Counted from the first letter of the stretch, positions 1 to 10,081 are shown. The stretch: DNA of 64,000 nucleotides from an uncultured bacterium (GCA_903893315.1 CAITLU010000013.1:329665-393664), one strand, 5' to 3'. Notes: generated from the letters alone by a model not told the origin. Numbers and translations are program-made.

Positions 1-402
1 ACGGGCGCGATCAACGGCGACGGTGGCGATCCCCGCGATCGTCCCGCGCCAGCCGGCGTGCACCACCGCGGCCCAGCCGCGACCGGGAGCCATCAGTAAG
101 AGCGGAACGCAATCGGCAGTTCGCACCCCACCTACAAGACCCGGCCGACGCAACACCAGCGCGTCCGCCTCAAGGGGAAGGCTCGCGCCCGTGCCGACCT
201 CCACGCCATCGACATCAATCACGTCGGTGCCGTGAGCCTGACGGGCAATGGTCCAAGTTCCGGCGGGAGGACCAGCCAGACGATCGCCGAAACCACAGAC
301 CAACCCTGCCACATTATCCCAGCCAGCCGGCTGCAACGCCCTGCCCGTGAGTGAGCGGTCGGCAAACACGGCAAGGGAATTTTCAAGAAACTGATCGGTC
401 AT
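1..402 (-). CDS. pgeF: PgeF/YfiH-family peptidoglycan editing factor (laccase-like), 3' end cut by window
   Basis: The complement from an ATG at 402 stays open to the left edge and gives the first 134 residues. Family motifs appear in order: RQAHG (residues 54-58), TADC (95-98) and HAGWRG (115-120). These supply the His and Cys metal or active-site ligands of the YfiH/PgeF fold. The family is about 250 residues, so roughly half is missing. Members hydrolyse misincorporated L-Ser-containing peptidoglycan precursors in E. coli, and related proteins have been described as purine nucleoside phosphorylases. A GAGG box lies 9 bases before the ATG. The gene diverges from uvrA, and the 228-base gap between them must hold both promoters; I see no clear -10/-35 pair in it. 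Confidence 0.88.
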   Translation of the reverse strand, partial: MTDQFLENSLAVFADRSLTGRALQPAGWDNVAGLVCGFGDRLAGPPAGTWTIARQAHGTDVIDVDGVEVGTGASLPLEADALVLRRPGLVGGVRTADCVPLLLMAPGRGWAAVVHAGWRGTIAGIATVAVDRAR

Positions 403-630
403 CGTGAGAACCTCGGGGACGACATCTTCCAAGTAACCGATGACGGTCAACTGGAAGACGGCCGCGGTCCCGGTCGCTCTTTCACTCCGGTTGCCGGGCC
501 ACCTTCATATGATAGCTTCGCGGTTTTGTCGCGAGGCGAATTTGCCTCTCTATGGTCCGCGATAGTGCGGAACGCGGCTCGGGGCGTGGACCATTGACCA
601 AGTCCGGCCGCCGCATCCAGGAATAGACAC

Positions 631-3393
631 GTGAAACGGGCGATCAAGATCGTCGGAGCGCGTACCCACAATCTCAAGGGGATCAGTTGTCAGATCCCTG
701 CGCGAAAGATCACCGTGGTAACCGGAGTCTCCGGCTCAGGAAAGTCATCGCTCGTCTTTGACACCCTCTACGCCGAAGGACAACGACGCTACGTCCAGTC
801 GCTCTCCACCTACGCCCGGCTATTTCTCGAGCAGATGCAGAGACCCGACGTCGACTCCATCAGCGACATCCCGCCGGCATTGGCCCTCGAGCAAAAGAAC
901 TCCATCAAGAACGCGAGGTCGACGGTCGGCACCATTACCGAGATCCATGAGTACTTGCGCCTGTTGATGACCCACGCGGCCTCTCTCGAATGCATCAATT
1001 GCAAAGGAGAGGTAGCCGCCGACTCGATCCCCGGTGCCACCGAAACTTTGCTCAGCCTGGCCGCCGGCACACGCGTCGCGTTCCATGCCAAGATCGAGTT
1101 GCACGGCATCGAACCGGAAGAGGCCCGCCAGACTCTTCTCAAGCAGGGCTACAACCGGGTTCTCGTGGACGGAGAAGCCATACTGCTTGAAGATCTGGCG
1201 GCGCAGGCACTGTCGGGCGGGACGGTCGAAGTCGTCATCGACCGTCTGGCGATCGGCGCCGAGAAGGCCACTCGCATCAGCGAAGCGATCGCGAGGGGCT
1301 TTCAACTCGGGTCCGGCTGCGTCCGTGCGACAAGTCTGGACGACGATCGTCGGACGCGATCGTTTCGTTCCTACCTGGCCTGCCGTGGCTGTGGTCGCGA
1401 GTATGCTCAGCCAACTCCCCACCTCTTCAGCTTCAACAGTCCGCTGGGCGCGTGTCCGCGTTGCGAAGGTTTCGGCCGCGTCGTCGACATCGACCGAGAC
1501 AAGGTGGTGCCCAACAAACGCCTATCGCTACGCGACGGTGCGGTCGCACCGTGGAGCACGCCAGCCTACACCGACTTCCAGCAGGAGTTTCTGCAGGCAA
1601 GTGAGCGGCGCGGCACTTCCACGCAGGTGCCGTTTTCCCAGCTCAGCGAAGACGACAAACGTTGGGTTTTTGAAGGCGACCGCGAAAGCCCTGGCGTCAA
1701 GGGTTTCTTCTCCTGGCTCGAGGAGAGACGCTACAAGACCCACGTTCGCATCCTGCTGGCCAGGTACCGCAGCTACCGCATCTGCCCGATCTGCAGCGGC
1801 GCGCGTCTCAAGCCCGAAGCGCTGGCGGCGCGGGTGAACGGCAAGAACCTGGCCGAAATGGCGACCATGAGCGTCGAAAAACTGGCGCGCTTCATCCAGA
1901 GGCTGGAGCTATCGGAAACGATAGCGGCGCGCTGCGTTTCCGTGCTCAGAGAGATCCGCGCGAGGCTCGGCTATCTGGAGGAAGTGGGCCTCGGATATCT
2001 CACTCTCGACCGCCAGGCCCGCACACTTTCGGGCGGAGAAGCGCAACGAATCCATCTGGCCTCGGCGCTCGGCAGCGCGCTGACCGACACCCTCTACGCC
2101 CTGGACGAACCGACGGTCGGACTCCATCCCCGTGACGGGCGGCGACTCCTGAAGGTCCTGCGCCACCTGACCGCGATCGGGAACACGGTCGTTCTGGTCG
2201 AACATGATCCGACCATCATCCAAGGCGCCGACCATGTCATCGACCTCGGCCCCACCGGCGGCGCCGGCGGCGGCAATATTCTCTACGAAGGCAAGCCGTC
2301 GGGACTGGTCACGCAGGAATCTACGACTGGACGCCTGCTCCTGATTCGCACCGTGCATCGCCAGGAAAAACGCACTGCGAAAACCAAGGATTGTGAAGTC
2401 CTGGTCATCCGCGGAGCACGCGAGAACAACCTTCGTCTCGATCGTCTGGAGATCCCGCTCGGTCGTCTGGTCTGCGTGACCGGCGTCTCGGGGTCGGGCA
2501 AGTCGACCCTTGTCGAACAGGTGCTATACGAGAACTGGCTGCGCTCCCGCGGCCTGGGCGGGCACGACGCCGGTGCTTGCGACGGCATCGACGGCCTTGA
2601 CCGTGTCGCGGACGTACTGATGATGAGCCAGGCCGCCATGGGTCGCTCGCTTCGGTCAAACCCGGCTACCTATCTCAAGATTTACGACGACATCCGCAAG
2701 CTTTTCGCCCAGACGGCGGCGGCGCGACGCGCCAGGATCAGCCCTGGCGCATTTTCTTTCAACACACCAGGAGGACGCTGCGAGCACTGCCAGGGAACCG
2801 GCACGACTGTCCTCGAAATGCACTTCATGGCGGACATCGAGGTTCCATGCGACGAATGCGAGGGCCGTCGATTCAAGCAATCCGTGCTCGACGTTCGCTA
2901 CAACGAGAAGAACATCAACGACGTGCTCGCGATGACAGTTGCGGAAGGCACCGTGTTCTTCGCCGAACGGGCGCCGATAGTCGGCAAACTTGCCTGTCTG
3001 GAATCGGTGGGCTTGGGTTACCTTGCCCTGGGCCAAGCCACGTCAACACTCTCGGGTGGCGAAGCGCAGCGCCTCAAACTGGCCGGCTTCCTGGTCGAAG
3101 AAAAGCGCGGAAAAGGCTCGCTGTTCATCTTTGATGAGCCTACCACCGGGCTTCACCTTCACGATGTCCACACGCTCATCACTGTGTTCGACGGACTGGT
3201 GAAGCGCGGCCATTCCGTGCTGGTCGTCGAGCACCACACCGACTTTCTCTCCCACGCCGACTGGCTCATAGATCTCGGCCCTGAAGGCGGCGACAAGGGT
3301 GGTCGATTGGTAGTCGCAGGTCCGCCGCTGGAGGTGGCACGTTGCGAAGCCTCCCACACCGGCCAGGAACTGCGTGCGCTGCTCGGACTCTGA
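631..3393 (+). CDS. uvrA: UvrA-family excinuclease ATPase
   Basis: A 920-residue protein with two ABC ATPase modules. Module one has the P-loop GVSGSGKS at residues 32-39 and the signature LSGGEAQR near 467. Module two has GVSGSGKS near 618 and LSGGEAQR near 807. The CxxC pairs of the second zinc module are present (CEHC and CDEC, about 717-740). UvrA recognises distorted DNA and loads UvrB in nucleotide excision repair. The start is GTG with AGGAA 8 bases upstream. Several positions differ from textbook Uvr[15 protein letters not shown] replaces the usual DQSPIGRTPRSNP, and the last Walker B region is [13 protein letters not shown]. It may therefore be a UvrA paralogue rather than the main housekeeping copy. 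The stop lies 3 bases from the convergent deaminase gene. Confidence 0.9.
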   Translation: MKRAIKIVGARTHNLKGISCQIPARKITVVTGVSGSGKSSLVFDTLYAEGQRRYVQSLSTYARLFLEQMQRPDVDSISDIPPALALEQKNSIKNARSTVGTITEIHEYLRLLMTHAASLECINCKGEVAADSIPGATETLLSLAAGTRVAFHAKIELHGIEPEEARQTLLKQGYNRVLVDGEAILLEDLAAQALSGGTVEVVIDRLAIGAEKATRISEAIARGFQLGSGCVRATSLDDDRRTRSFRSYLACRGCGREYAQPTPHLFSFNSPLGACPRCEGFGRVVDIDRDKVVPNKRLSLRDGAVAPWSTPAYTDFQQEFLQASERRGTSTQVPFSQLSEDDKRWVFEGDRESPGVKGFFSWLEERRYKTHVRILLARYRSYRICPICSGARLKPEALAARVNGKNLAEMATMSVEKLARFIQRLELSETIAARCVSVLREIRARLGYLEEVGLGYLTLDRQARTLSGGEAQRIHLASALGSALTDTLYALDEPTVGLHPRDGRRLLKVLRHLTAIGNTVVLVEHDPTIIQGADHVIDLGPTGGAGGGNILYEGKPSGLVTQESTTGRLLLIRTVHRQEKRTAKTKDCEVLVIRGARENNLRLDRLEIPLGRLVCVTGVSGSGKSTLVEQVLYENWLRSRGLGGHDAGACDGIDGLDRVADVLMMSQAAMGRSLRSNPATYLKIYDDIRKLFAQTAAARRARISPGAFSFNTPGGRCEHCQGTGTTVLEMHFMADIEVPCDECEGRRFKQSVLDVRYNEKNINDVLAMTVAEGTVFFAERAPIVGKLACLESVGLGYLALGQATSTLSGGEAQRLKLAGFLVEEKRGKGSLFIFDEPTTGLHLHDVHTLITVFDGLVKRGHSVLVVEHHTDFLSHADWLIDLGPEGGDKGGRLVVAGPPLEVARCEASHTGQELRALLGL

Positions 3394-3396
3394 GGA

Positions 3397-3861
3397 TCAG
3401 GAGCGGCTCGCCAGCACGACCTGCAGCAGTTCTACCCCTGAGCGCTCGCGTAACTCGGCAATGGTCTCGATCTTGTACGGCTTTTCGTAGAAGACCCTGC
3501 CAATCCCGGTGTTCACGATGGTCTTGAAGCAATGCACGCAGGGCGTGTGAGTGACGTAGATGTCGGCCTTGTTGATCGCGGTCCCGTGCCGCGCAGCCTG
3601 CGCTATAGCGTTGATCTCCGCATGGATAGTGCGGAAGCAGTTCTGGACCACCTCGCCGCTGGGATCTTTAGATTCGTAGATTTCACAACCAACGTCGAGG
3701 CAGTGGGGCATACCGGCTGGAGAGCCGTTGTAGCCGGTGGCAAGGATGCTGCGCTCGCGGACAATGACCGCTCCAACTTTGGCCCGCAGGCATGTGGAAC
3801 GCTCGGCCACTTCCCGCGTGATGGTCATGAAATATTCGTCCCAACTCGGTCGGCGGTTCAT
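3397..3861 (-). CDS. dCMP/cytidine deaminase family protein (ComEB-like)
   Basis: A protein of about 154 residues when started at the ATG at 3861, which gives MNRRPSWDEYFM, the usual beginning of deoxycytidylate deaminases. An in-frame ATG at 3906 is possible but would add an atypical leader. The zinc ligands and catalytic Glu are in HAE (residues 80-82) and PCVHC (107-111). The protein deaminates dCMP to dUMP, feeding thymidylate synthesis. It faces uvrA tail to tail with 3 bases between. Neither candidate start has a strong Shine-Dalgarno sequence. Confidence 0.88.
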   Translation of the reverse strand: MNRRPSWDEYFMTITREVAERSTCLRAKVGAVIVRERSILATGYNGSPAGMPHCLDVGCEIYESKDPSGEVVQNCFRTIHAEINAIAQAARHGTAINKADIYVTHTPCVHCFKTIVNTGIGRVFYEKPYKIETIAELRERSGVELLQVVLASRS

Positions 3862-4007
3862 GTTTGAGTTCGTATCAGAAGCGACCGCCTCTGGGAAAAA
3901 CACCATGCGGAGAAGCAGCTATCGGCATGCTCGGAAACGCTCCCGCGCGGGCGAAGCCGAGCCGCGGTTGACGAACGCGGCGGTGTCGCCCATCATCGCC
4001 GCCGGAT

Positions 4008-4082
<75 letters not shown>

Positions 4083-4101
4083 CTTCTACCGTTGTGCGAT
4101 A

Positions 4102-4986
4102 ATGGCCGAGACACTACGGACCTACTGCCTAAACGGCGTCGGGCACATCGTCCTCACCAGGGCCGCCGAGTACAACACCATCACCCCCGCGCTGCGCGAC
4201 GAACTCGCCCAGGCCATCGACGAGAGCGACCGCGACGAGGCCGTCCACGTCATTCTCCTGAGGGCCGAAGGACCAGCCTTCTGCGCCGGCTATGGGCTCG
4301 ACTGGTCGACCAGCGGTCAAGCGCGCGAGGAAACTGCGTCCTCCACCGGCCATAGGCGAGCCTGGGACTCCACCAGCGACATAGCCATGATCGGACGTTT
4401 CGTGGATACCTACATGAAGCTCTGGTACGCGCGGAAGCCGACTGTCGCTGCCGTTCAGGGCTGGTGCATAGGCGGCGGCACGGACATGGTCCTGTGCGCC
4501 GACATCATCCTCGCCGGAGAGAGCGCATCGTTCGGATACCCACCGTCGCGGGTATGGGGAACCCCGACCACCGCGATGTGGGTCTACCGAATGGGTTTGG
4601 AGAAGGCCAAGCGTTATCTGCTGACGGGCGACGAAATTCCCGCCGCCACTGCGGCCAAGATAGGCCTCATTCTGGAAACTTTTCCCGACACCAAGTTGGC
4701 GGAATCCGCGATCGCGTTTGCGGAACGGATGGCGCGGGTACCGATCAACCAACTGGTAATGCTCAAACTGCTGTGCAACCAAACCGTAGAGAACATGGGA
4801 ATGGCCTCAAGCCGTACGCTTGGCATGCTCTTCGACGGGGTCGCGAGACACACCCAGGAGGGCAGCGACTTCGTCGGTCGAGCCCAGCAAGTTGGATTTC
4901 GGCAAGCCGTGCGTGAACGCGACGATCCCTTTGGCGACTATGGAAGCCGTCCACGCAAGTCCGACAACGAACCGCAAGGACGTTGA
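4102..4986 (+). CDS. Crotonase (enoyl-CoA hydratase/isomerase) family protein
   Basis: A 294-residue crotonase-fold protein started at the ATG at 4102, just after the tRNA; a longer open frame upstream runs through the tRNA and is not credible. The two oxyanion-hole segments are GPAFCAGYGL (about 57-66) and GWCIGGGTDM (about 120-129). The two glutamates that act as acid and base in true enoyl-CoA hydratases are not conserved: the first position reads TD (about 126-127) and the second PP in FGYPPS (about 144-149). It may therefore isomerise, hydrolyse or otherwise process acyl-CoAs rather than hydrate enoyl-CoA. The C-terminal DDPFGDYG segment recurs in actinobacterial EchA-like proteins. No strong ribosome binding site is seen. 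Confidence 0.85.
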   Translation: MAETLRTYCLNGVGHIVLTRAAEYNTITPALRDELAQAIDESDRDEAVHVILLRAEGPAFCAGYGLDWSTSGQAREETASSTGHRRAWDSTSDIAMIGRFVDTYMKLWYARKPTVAAVQGWCIGGGTDMVLCADIILAGESASFGYPPSRVWGTPTTAMWVYRMGLEKAKRYLLTGDEIPAATAAKIGLILETFPDTKLAESAIAFAERMARVPINQLVMLKLLCNQTVENMGMASSRTLGMLFDGVARHTQEGSDFVGRAQQVGFRQAVRERDDPFGDYGSRPRKSDNEPQGR

Positions 4987-5017
4987 AGGAAAATCCCGGC
5001 GCGCTTAGTATTTCCCC

Positions 5018-5209
5018 GTGCGTTGCCCCACCTGCAAACAAACCGTCACCGACAGGCGCTTCCCGCCGTTTTGCTCTCAACGCTGCAAACTCCTCGACTT
5101 GGGAAAGTGGCTCGACGGCGTCTATTCGATTCCCGGTGAGCCGGCCGGTGAGGAAGACCTTGCGGCGGAGTTACTGAAACAAGTCGCGCACAAACCTGAC
5201 GACCAGTGA
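5018..5209 (+). CDS. yacG: YacG-type zinc-binding protein (DNA gyrase inhibitor family)
   Basis: A 63-residue protein with the complete YacG zinc signature: CPTC near the N-terminus followed by [13 protein letters not shown]. In E. coli YacG binds GyrB and inhibits gyrase. The size matches the family (about 60-65 residues). The start is GTG. It follows the crotonase gene by 31 bases. The gene sits far from gyrA/gyrB in this window (26 kb away). Confidence 0.9.
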   Translation: MRCPTCKQTVTDRRFPPFCSQRCKLLDLGKWLDGVYSIPGEPAGEEDLAAELLKQVAHKPDDQ

Positions 5210-5326
5210 ACTTCTCCGACGGACACCTCGCCTAGAATGTCCGTTTGATTCACAACCCGGAGCAAAAGTGGGTTGTCCGCATCCCGGCCCCGCGTTAGCC
5301 TGCTACGTGCAGGGAACATCAGCACC

Positions 5327-5728
5327 ATGAAAAGAGAACTTAAGTTCACTCTTGGCATCGGGATCATCGTTGCCACCGTCGCCTTTTTGGTTTGGACAGC
5401 AGTTGATCAGACCAAAATGTACATGATCACCGTGGCCGAGTACCTTGACGTTGGAAATAGCTACGCTGGCAATACGCTGCGTATCGCGGGCAAGGTTGCG
5501 GCAGGAACAATGAAGTGGAACGACACTACGAATGACCTGCGCTTTACGCTCACGGACATGGACGGAAGAGGCACTATAGAGGTCCACTATCGGGGCCTAC
5601 TCCCCGATATGTTCGCGGAAGACAAGAAGGTAGTCGTCGAGGGGCCGTACGCGTCGGCTTCGCCTTTTGAGGCGACCGCTCTGCTGACCACTTGTCCGTC
5701 GAAGTACGAGGCAAAGGCTAATTCGTGA
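5327..5728 (+). CDS. ccmE: Cytochrome c maturation haem chaperone CcmE, Cys-type variant
   Basis: A 133-residue periplasmic haem chaperone anchored by one N-terminal membrane helix (about residues 7-25). The OB-fold core ends in the family motif region HYRGLLPDMF (about 87-96). At the haem-attachment site the usual His of HxxxY is replaced by Cys, reading CPSKY at 123-127. A Cys-type CcmE is known from a described System I variant in archaea and some bacteria. The start is ATG with AGGGAA about 10 bases upstream; an upstream in-frame ATG at 5273 lacks this signal. It overlaps ccmF by 4 bases (GTGA), so the two are translationally coupled. Confidence 0.92.
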   Translation: MKRELKFTLGIGIIVATVAFLVWTAVDQTKMYMITVAEYLDVGNSYAGNTLRIAGKVAAGTMKWNDTTNDLRFTLTDMDGRGTIEVHYRGLLPDMFAEDKKVVVEGPYASASPFEATALLTTCPSKYEAKANS

Positions 5729-7704
5729 TCACCATCGGAAACCTTGCGCTCTATCTGGCGCTGGCGACTTCACTCTACGCGGTAGTTGCCTCGATCTACG
5801 CTGCGCAAGCCCACCGTGGCGAGTTTGTCACCAGCGGCGAGCGTGCCGCCTACGCCACATGGGGCCTTATCAGCATCACCACCATAGTGATGCTTCACGC
5901 TTTGGTAACCAACGATTTCAGCATCAAGTACGTTGCGGCTTACACCAGTACCACGCTTCCAGTACGTTTCCGGCTGACGGCACTGTGGGGTGGGATGGAG
6001 GGTTCCTTACTGTTCTGGACCCTGATCCTGACGACCCTCACTTCATTGGCGCTCTTTCAGAACCGCTGCCGGAATCGCGAGCTGATGCCGTATGTAACCG
6101 CGACCGCAGCGACGGTCACGGCCTTCTTCGTCAGCCTGTTGGTTTTTCTGATACCGCCATTTGCACTGCTGAAATTTCCGCCAGCGGAGGGTACCGACCT
6201 TAACCCCCTGCTCCAGAACTATTGGATGCAGATCCATCCACCCGCGCTTTATTTGGGTTACGTCAGTTGGACCATTCCGTTCGGGTTTGCCATCGGAGCG
6301 CTGGCAACAGGTAGACTCGACGATTTGTGGATCCGTACTTCACGCCGCTGGTGTCTGATGGCGTGGTTCTTCCTGTCACTCGGGAACCTGTTTGGGGCCC
6401 GTTGGGCTTACGAAGTCTTGGGTTGGGGCGGATACTGGGCTTGGGATCCAGTAGAAAATGCGGCCTTCATGCCGCTACTGACCGGCACGGCATATCTGCA
6501 CTCAGTAATGATTCAAGAACGTAAGGACATGCTGAAGGTCTGGAACATGACCCTCATCATCCTTACCTTTGCCCTGACCATTTTCGGGACGTTTCTGACA
6601 CGCTCGGGCGTTATCTCGTCAGTCCATTCGTTCACACAGTCTGGACTCGGGCCCTACTTCCTGACCTTTCTTGCTTTCGTGCTGCTCATCTCTTTCGGTC
6701 TGGTGGCGTTTCGCATTCGCGAGCTTCGCCCCCGCCACCAACTCGACAGCCTTCTGTCGCGAGAGTCGGCCTTCCTTTTCAACAACCTTCTGTTCGTAGG
6801 AATTGCCTTCGCCACCTTGTGGGGAACGATCTTTCCCGTGCTTTCCGAATGGGTTCGCGGTGTGAAGATCACGGTCGGGCCCCCTTTCTTCAATCGCGTC
6901 AACGGTCCACTGGCCGTGGCCCTCCTGCTATTGATGGGCATAGGCCCTATAATTGCCTGGCGGCGCGCTACGTTTCGAAATCTCGTGGACAATTTTGTCG
7001 TCCCGACGGCTCTGGGACTGGCGGTCGGCACGGCAGGCTTCGCCTGTGGTATGCGCTCACTTTCGGCGATCCTGGTGGTAAGCTTCTCAGCCTTCGTTCT
7101 CTATACGATTGCCGCCGAGTTCCACTCAGGAGCCAGAGCGCGCGGAGCAATGCTCCAGGAATCCTACATGAGCGCCATTCTCGGCCTCATGCGGAAGAAC
7201 CAGCGACGTTACGGCGGCTACGTCATCCACGTCGGCGTGGTCTTCATGTTCTTGGGCGTGACGATGTCATCCATTTACCGAACCGAAGAACTCCACACGG
7301 TGAAAAAAGGGGAACAGTTCACGATCGACCGGTACACCCTGAAATACATGGACTCTGAAAACAAAGAAGACTCCCACATGGCGCAACTTATCGCGACCTT
7401 GGACGTCTACGAAAACGGTAAGCAGATTACGACGCTTCATCCCGAAAAACGCTTTTATAAACGCCCCGAACAGCCAGCCACGGAGGTCGACATGCGCTCG
7501 ACAATGCGCGATGACCTCTATGTAGTTCTTGGAAGTATCGACGATCAAGGAGTCGCGACGTTCCAGGCATACGTCAATCCATTGGTCTGGTGGTTGTGGT
7601 TCGGCGGTGTGGTATTGGTCATCGGCACTGCAATTGCGGCATTCCCCTCGAAGGCAGCCACGTTACACGAACGGGCTCGTGTAACCTCGACGATCCGGCG
7701 GTAG
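5725..7704 (+). CDS. ccmF: Cytochrome c haem lyase subunit CcmF
   Basis: A 659-residue polytopic membrane protein of the haem-handling family. The tryptophan-rich WWD haem-binding segment WGGYWAWDPVE is at about residues 234-244, preceded by the conserved QIHPPALYLGY region. A large periplasmic loop lies near the C-terminus (about 515-620). CcmF takes haem from CcmE and, with CcmH, attaches it to apocytochrome CxxCH motifs. The GTG start overlaps the ccmE stop, and ccmH follows after 5 bases, so this is one operon. ccmA, ccmB, ccmC and ccmG are not in the window. Confidence 0.95.
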   Translation: MITIGNLALYLALATSLYAVVASIYAAQAHRGEFVTSGERAAYATWGLISITTIVMLHALVTNDFSIKYVAAYTSTTLPVRFRLTALWGGMEGSLLFWTLILTTLTSLALFQNRCRNRELMPYVTATAATVTAFFVSLLVFLIPPFALLKFPPAEGTDLNPLLQNYWMQIHPPALYLGYVSWTIPFGFAIGALATGRLDDLWIRTSRRWCLMAWFFLSLGNLFGARWAYEVLGWGGYWAWDPVENAAFMPLLTGTAYLHSVMIQERKDMLKVWNMTLIILTFALTIFGTFLTRSGVISSVHSFTQSGLGPYFLTFLAFVLLISFGLVAFRIRELRPRHQLDSLLSRESAFLFNNLLFVGIAFATLWGTIFPVLSEWVRGVKITVGPPFFNRVNGPLAVALLLLMGIGPIIAWRRATFRNLVDNFVVPTALGLAVGTAGFACGMRSLSAILVVSFSAFVLYTIAAEFHSGARARGAMLQESYMSAILGLMRKNQRRYGGYVIHVGVVFMFLGVTMSSIYRTEELHTVKKGEQFTIDRYTLKYMDSENKEDSHMAQLIATLDVYENGKQITTLHPEKRFYKRPEQPATEVDMRSTMRDDLYVVLGSIDDQGVATFQAYVNPLVWWLWFGGVVLVIGTAIAAFPSKAATLHERARVTSTIRR

Positions 7705-7709
7705 CGGAC

Positions 7710-8207
7710 GTGAGTAAGCGAATCCTGGTCAGTGTTGCCCTGTTAGCGTTGCTCAGTGTCGGGACGACGATCGACGTGCGTGCCGAAATGGCCGCAAGTG
7801 ATGTCGAGGAAGCGCTCACCTGCCAATGCGGGTGCGGGCTGACGGTTCATTCCTGCAATCACCTTGAGTGCTCTTTTGCCGTCCCCACACGCAAGAACAT
7901 TGCCGAATCCCTTGCGCGAGGCGAAACTGGTGAGCAGATCATCGACCGTTACAAGCTCAAGTACGGAGAGAAGGTCCTGTCATCGCCTCTTCCGCGAGGC
8001 TTCAATCTGCTCGCATGGGTCGCGCCGTACGCCGGAATTTTCATAATTGGCACACTTATGCTGCTGCGCTTCAGACGCAGGAGCCGGCAGAGAACGCTCG
8101 AGCCTCCCGACGAAACTGATGGGTTGCAGTCTTCTTCTCCTTCGTCCCCAGAACTCGACCGATGGCGCACGCAATTGCAAGAAGAAATCGAGGAGCTTAA
8201 GCGATGA
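7710..8207 (+). CDS. ccmH: CcmH-family protein with a Cys-rich active region
   Basis: A 165-residue protein. A signal peptide (about 1-25) leads to a CcmH domain with the family pattern of a Cys motif, a helical bundle (SLARGETGEQIIDRYKLKYG) and a hydrophobic anchor (about 102-120). The usual single CxxC motif is replaced by a cluster at Cys38, 40, 42, 49 and 54, reading CQCGCGLTVHSC. Canonical CcmH reduces apocytochrome cysteines for haem ligation. The start is a GTG 5 bases after the ccmF stop; longer upstream reading would run into ccmF. The stop overlaps the next gene (ATGA). Confidence 0.85.
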   Translation: MSKRILVSVALLALLSVGTTIDVRAEMAASDVEEALTCQCGCGLTVHSCNHLECSFAVPTRKNIAESLARGETGEQIIDRYKLKYGEKVLSSPLPRGFNLLAWVAPYAGIFIIGTLMLLRFRRRSRQRTLEPPDETDGLQSSSPSSPELDRWRTQLQEEIEELKR

Positions 8208-8587
8208 TCGGTGCTTTTTGTGCGGTTCTGGTGGCCGCCGTTGCCGCAGTGATCGCCATGCCTTTGTCGCCCATCGCGTCCGTTCAAGCTCGCGATGAAC
8301 CCGCCGCCAACGATGAACTTTGGCAGCACGAGAAGGCAGTTGCCTTGCTGGCGATTGCTGAGGCTGACTTCGACCGCGCCACGGGAAAGTTGAGCAATGA
8401 CGACTACGCAATTCTCCGCAGTGATTATGAGGGGCGCGCGCTCCGTGCGATCGGCGAACTCGACAGACTCGACACTTTGCCGGTGGTGGGCCTAGCGGTA
8501 GTTCCGGCGGGGTTTTGCGGCCATTGCGGCGTGCGCTTTAAAGATCCGGACCGCTACTGCTCGAGTTGCGGATCAGCCCGCGGCTGA
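8204..8587 (+). CDS. CcmI-like membrane-anchored protein with C-terminal zinc ribbon
   Basis: A 127-residue protein. It has an N-terminal hydrophobic segment (about 2-25), a helical stretch resembling the start of CcmI/CycH (LAIAEADFDRATGKLSNDDY, about 49-68) and a C-terminal zinc ribbon with Cys105, 108, 119 and 122. The TPR region of full CcmI is absent. Its ATG overlaps the ccmH stop by 4 bases, which ties it to cytochrome c maturation. A role in presenting apocytochrome is an inference. I cannot name a characterised relative of the zinc-ribbon form. Confidence 0.75.
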   Translation: MIGAFCAVLVAAVAAVIAMPLSPIASVQARDEPAANDELWQHEKAVALLAIAEADFDRATGKLSNDDYAILRSDYEGRALRAIGELDRLDTLPVVGLAVVPAGFCGHCGVRFKDPDRYCSSCGSARG

Positions 8588-8664
8588 CCGTCCCGGGGCG
8601 GGTTAGTCCATAATGAGTGTGGCAATCCAGTGCGCGCCGGGGTAGCGTGTCGCTTCTCTACCCC

Positions 8665-10050
8665 ATGATTCAAGAAGACTCTTCATCTCCCATAGTTCGG
8701 TCCGCTGAGGATCTCGAGGCCTACTTCCACGCCGGGTCGAAACCCCGTGAAGCTTGGCGAGTCGGGGTAGAGTATGAGAAACCAGTGGTCGACGCTTCAA
8801 CCGGAGAAGGCGTCCCCTACGACGGTCCGCGCGGAATCCGTCGGCTGCTTGAAGAAATACTTGAACACTCAAAGCACTGGGAAGGAGTCTACGAAGACGG
8901 GGCACTCATCGCACTGAGCGACGGCCTCGCGTCGATTACGCTCGAACCCGGCGGCCAGTTCGAGATGTCCGGGCAGCAGTGCGAGTCCCTTCACTGCGTC
9001 AACGACGAACTCCAGCGACACGTAGATGAAATTCTGAAAGTAGGAAATCTCCTCGGTCTCAAATTTTTGGGACTGGGCATAGCTCCGAAAACGCCGTTGT
9101 CCCGCACGCCGTGGATGCCCAAGCGCCGCTATCAAATAATGCGCCAGATCATGTCGCAGACCGGCCAGCTTGGTACCCGAATGATGGGACAGACCGCGAC
9201 TGTCCAGGGAAACTTCGACTACGCCGACGAGCGCGACGCAACCATCAAGATGCGCGTGGGTATGGCGATGGGACCCGTCCTCGTGGCGGTCTCTGCCAAC
9301 TCCCCGATCGTCGACGGCGCGGCCACTGGCTACCAGAGCTTCCGATCACACATATGGACCGACACGGATCGCGCCAGGTGTGGATTCTTGCCATTCGTCT
9401 TCACGAACGAGTCGTTATTTAGCTCGTACACCGATTACGCCCTAGATGTTCCGATGTACTTTCTCGCGCGCCGCGGCGAACTCCACGAGGTGGCGGGCGC
9501 TACGTTTCGCACGTTTCTCGAAGTTGGCCTTCATGGTGAACGGCCAACGCTGGCTGACTGGGCGCTTCACCTGACAACACTTTTCCCGGAGGTTCGCCTC
9601 AAGTCCTACCTTGAGATCCGGTCTGCTGACAGTCAGCCACTCGATTTAATGCTCGCGACTCCAGCTCTTATGAAGGGTATTTTTTACGACGCCGACTGCC
9701 TTGCCGCCGCTTGGGATGTAGTGCGCCAATGGACGGCGACCGAATTGCCGGCGCTGCAAGATGAAGCGGCCCGCCATGGTCTCGCTGCAAAGTGGAGGCG
9801 ACATACGCTGAAGGACTATTCCTTGGAGCTGCTCGAAATCGGCCGCACCGGCCTCGGGCGACAACGGATCCTAGACGCTCAGGGAAACGACGAAACCGTG
9901 TACCTCGATCGCCTTGAAGAGGAATTGCGCCGAGGCGAAAACCCGGCTACTCGCATCATCCGAAAATGGGAGCGAGAGTGGGGAGGCCAGGTCAATCGCC
10001 TTATTGACGCAACGGCCTACCGAGCCAGCCGTGCGGCAGGCGACCCTTGA
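8665..10050 (+). CDS. gshA: Glutamate-cysteine ligase, GCS2/plant type
   Basis: A 461-residue protein of the GCS2 family, which forms gamma-glutamylcysteine from Glu, Cys and ATP, the first step of glutathione synthesis. Recognisable segments are WRVGVEYEKPV near the N-terminus, LEPGGQFEMSG (about 94-104), TATVQGNFDY (about 176-185), and the metal- and substrate-binding YLEIRSAD near 315. The start is taken as the ATG at 8665; an in-frame GTG lies 48 bases upstream. No glutathione synthetase gene is nearby. Length and motifs match the plant and alphaproteobacterial branch. Confidence 0.9.
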   Translation: MIQEDSSSPIVRSAEDLEAYFHAGSKPREAWRVGVEYEKPVVDASTGEGVPYDGPRGIRRLLEEILEHSKHWEGVYEDGALIALSDGLASITLEPGGQFEMSGQQCESLHCVNDELQRHVDEILKVGNLLGLKFLGLGIAPKTPLSRTPWMPKRRYQIMRQIMSQTGQLGTRMMGQTATVQGNFDYADERDATIKMRVGMAMGPVLVAVSANSPIVDGAATGYQSFRSHIWTDTDRARCGFLPFVFTNESLFSSYTDYALDVPMYFLARRGELHEVAGATFRTFLEVGLHGERPTLADWALHLTTLFPEVRLKSYLEIRSADSQPLDLMLATPALMKGIFYDADCLAAAWDVVRQWTATELPALQDEAARHGLAAKWRRHTLKDYSLELLEIGRTGLGRQRILDAQGNDETVYLDRLEEELRRGENPATRIIRKWEREWGGQVNRLIDATAYRASRAAGDP

Positions 10051-10081
10051 CGTTCGTCTTTTCTTCGCCTACGCTGGACCC

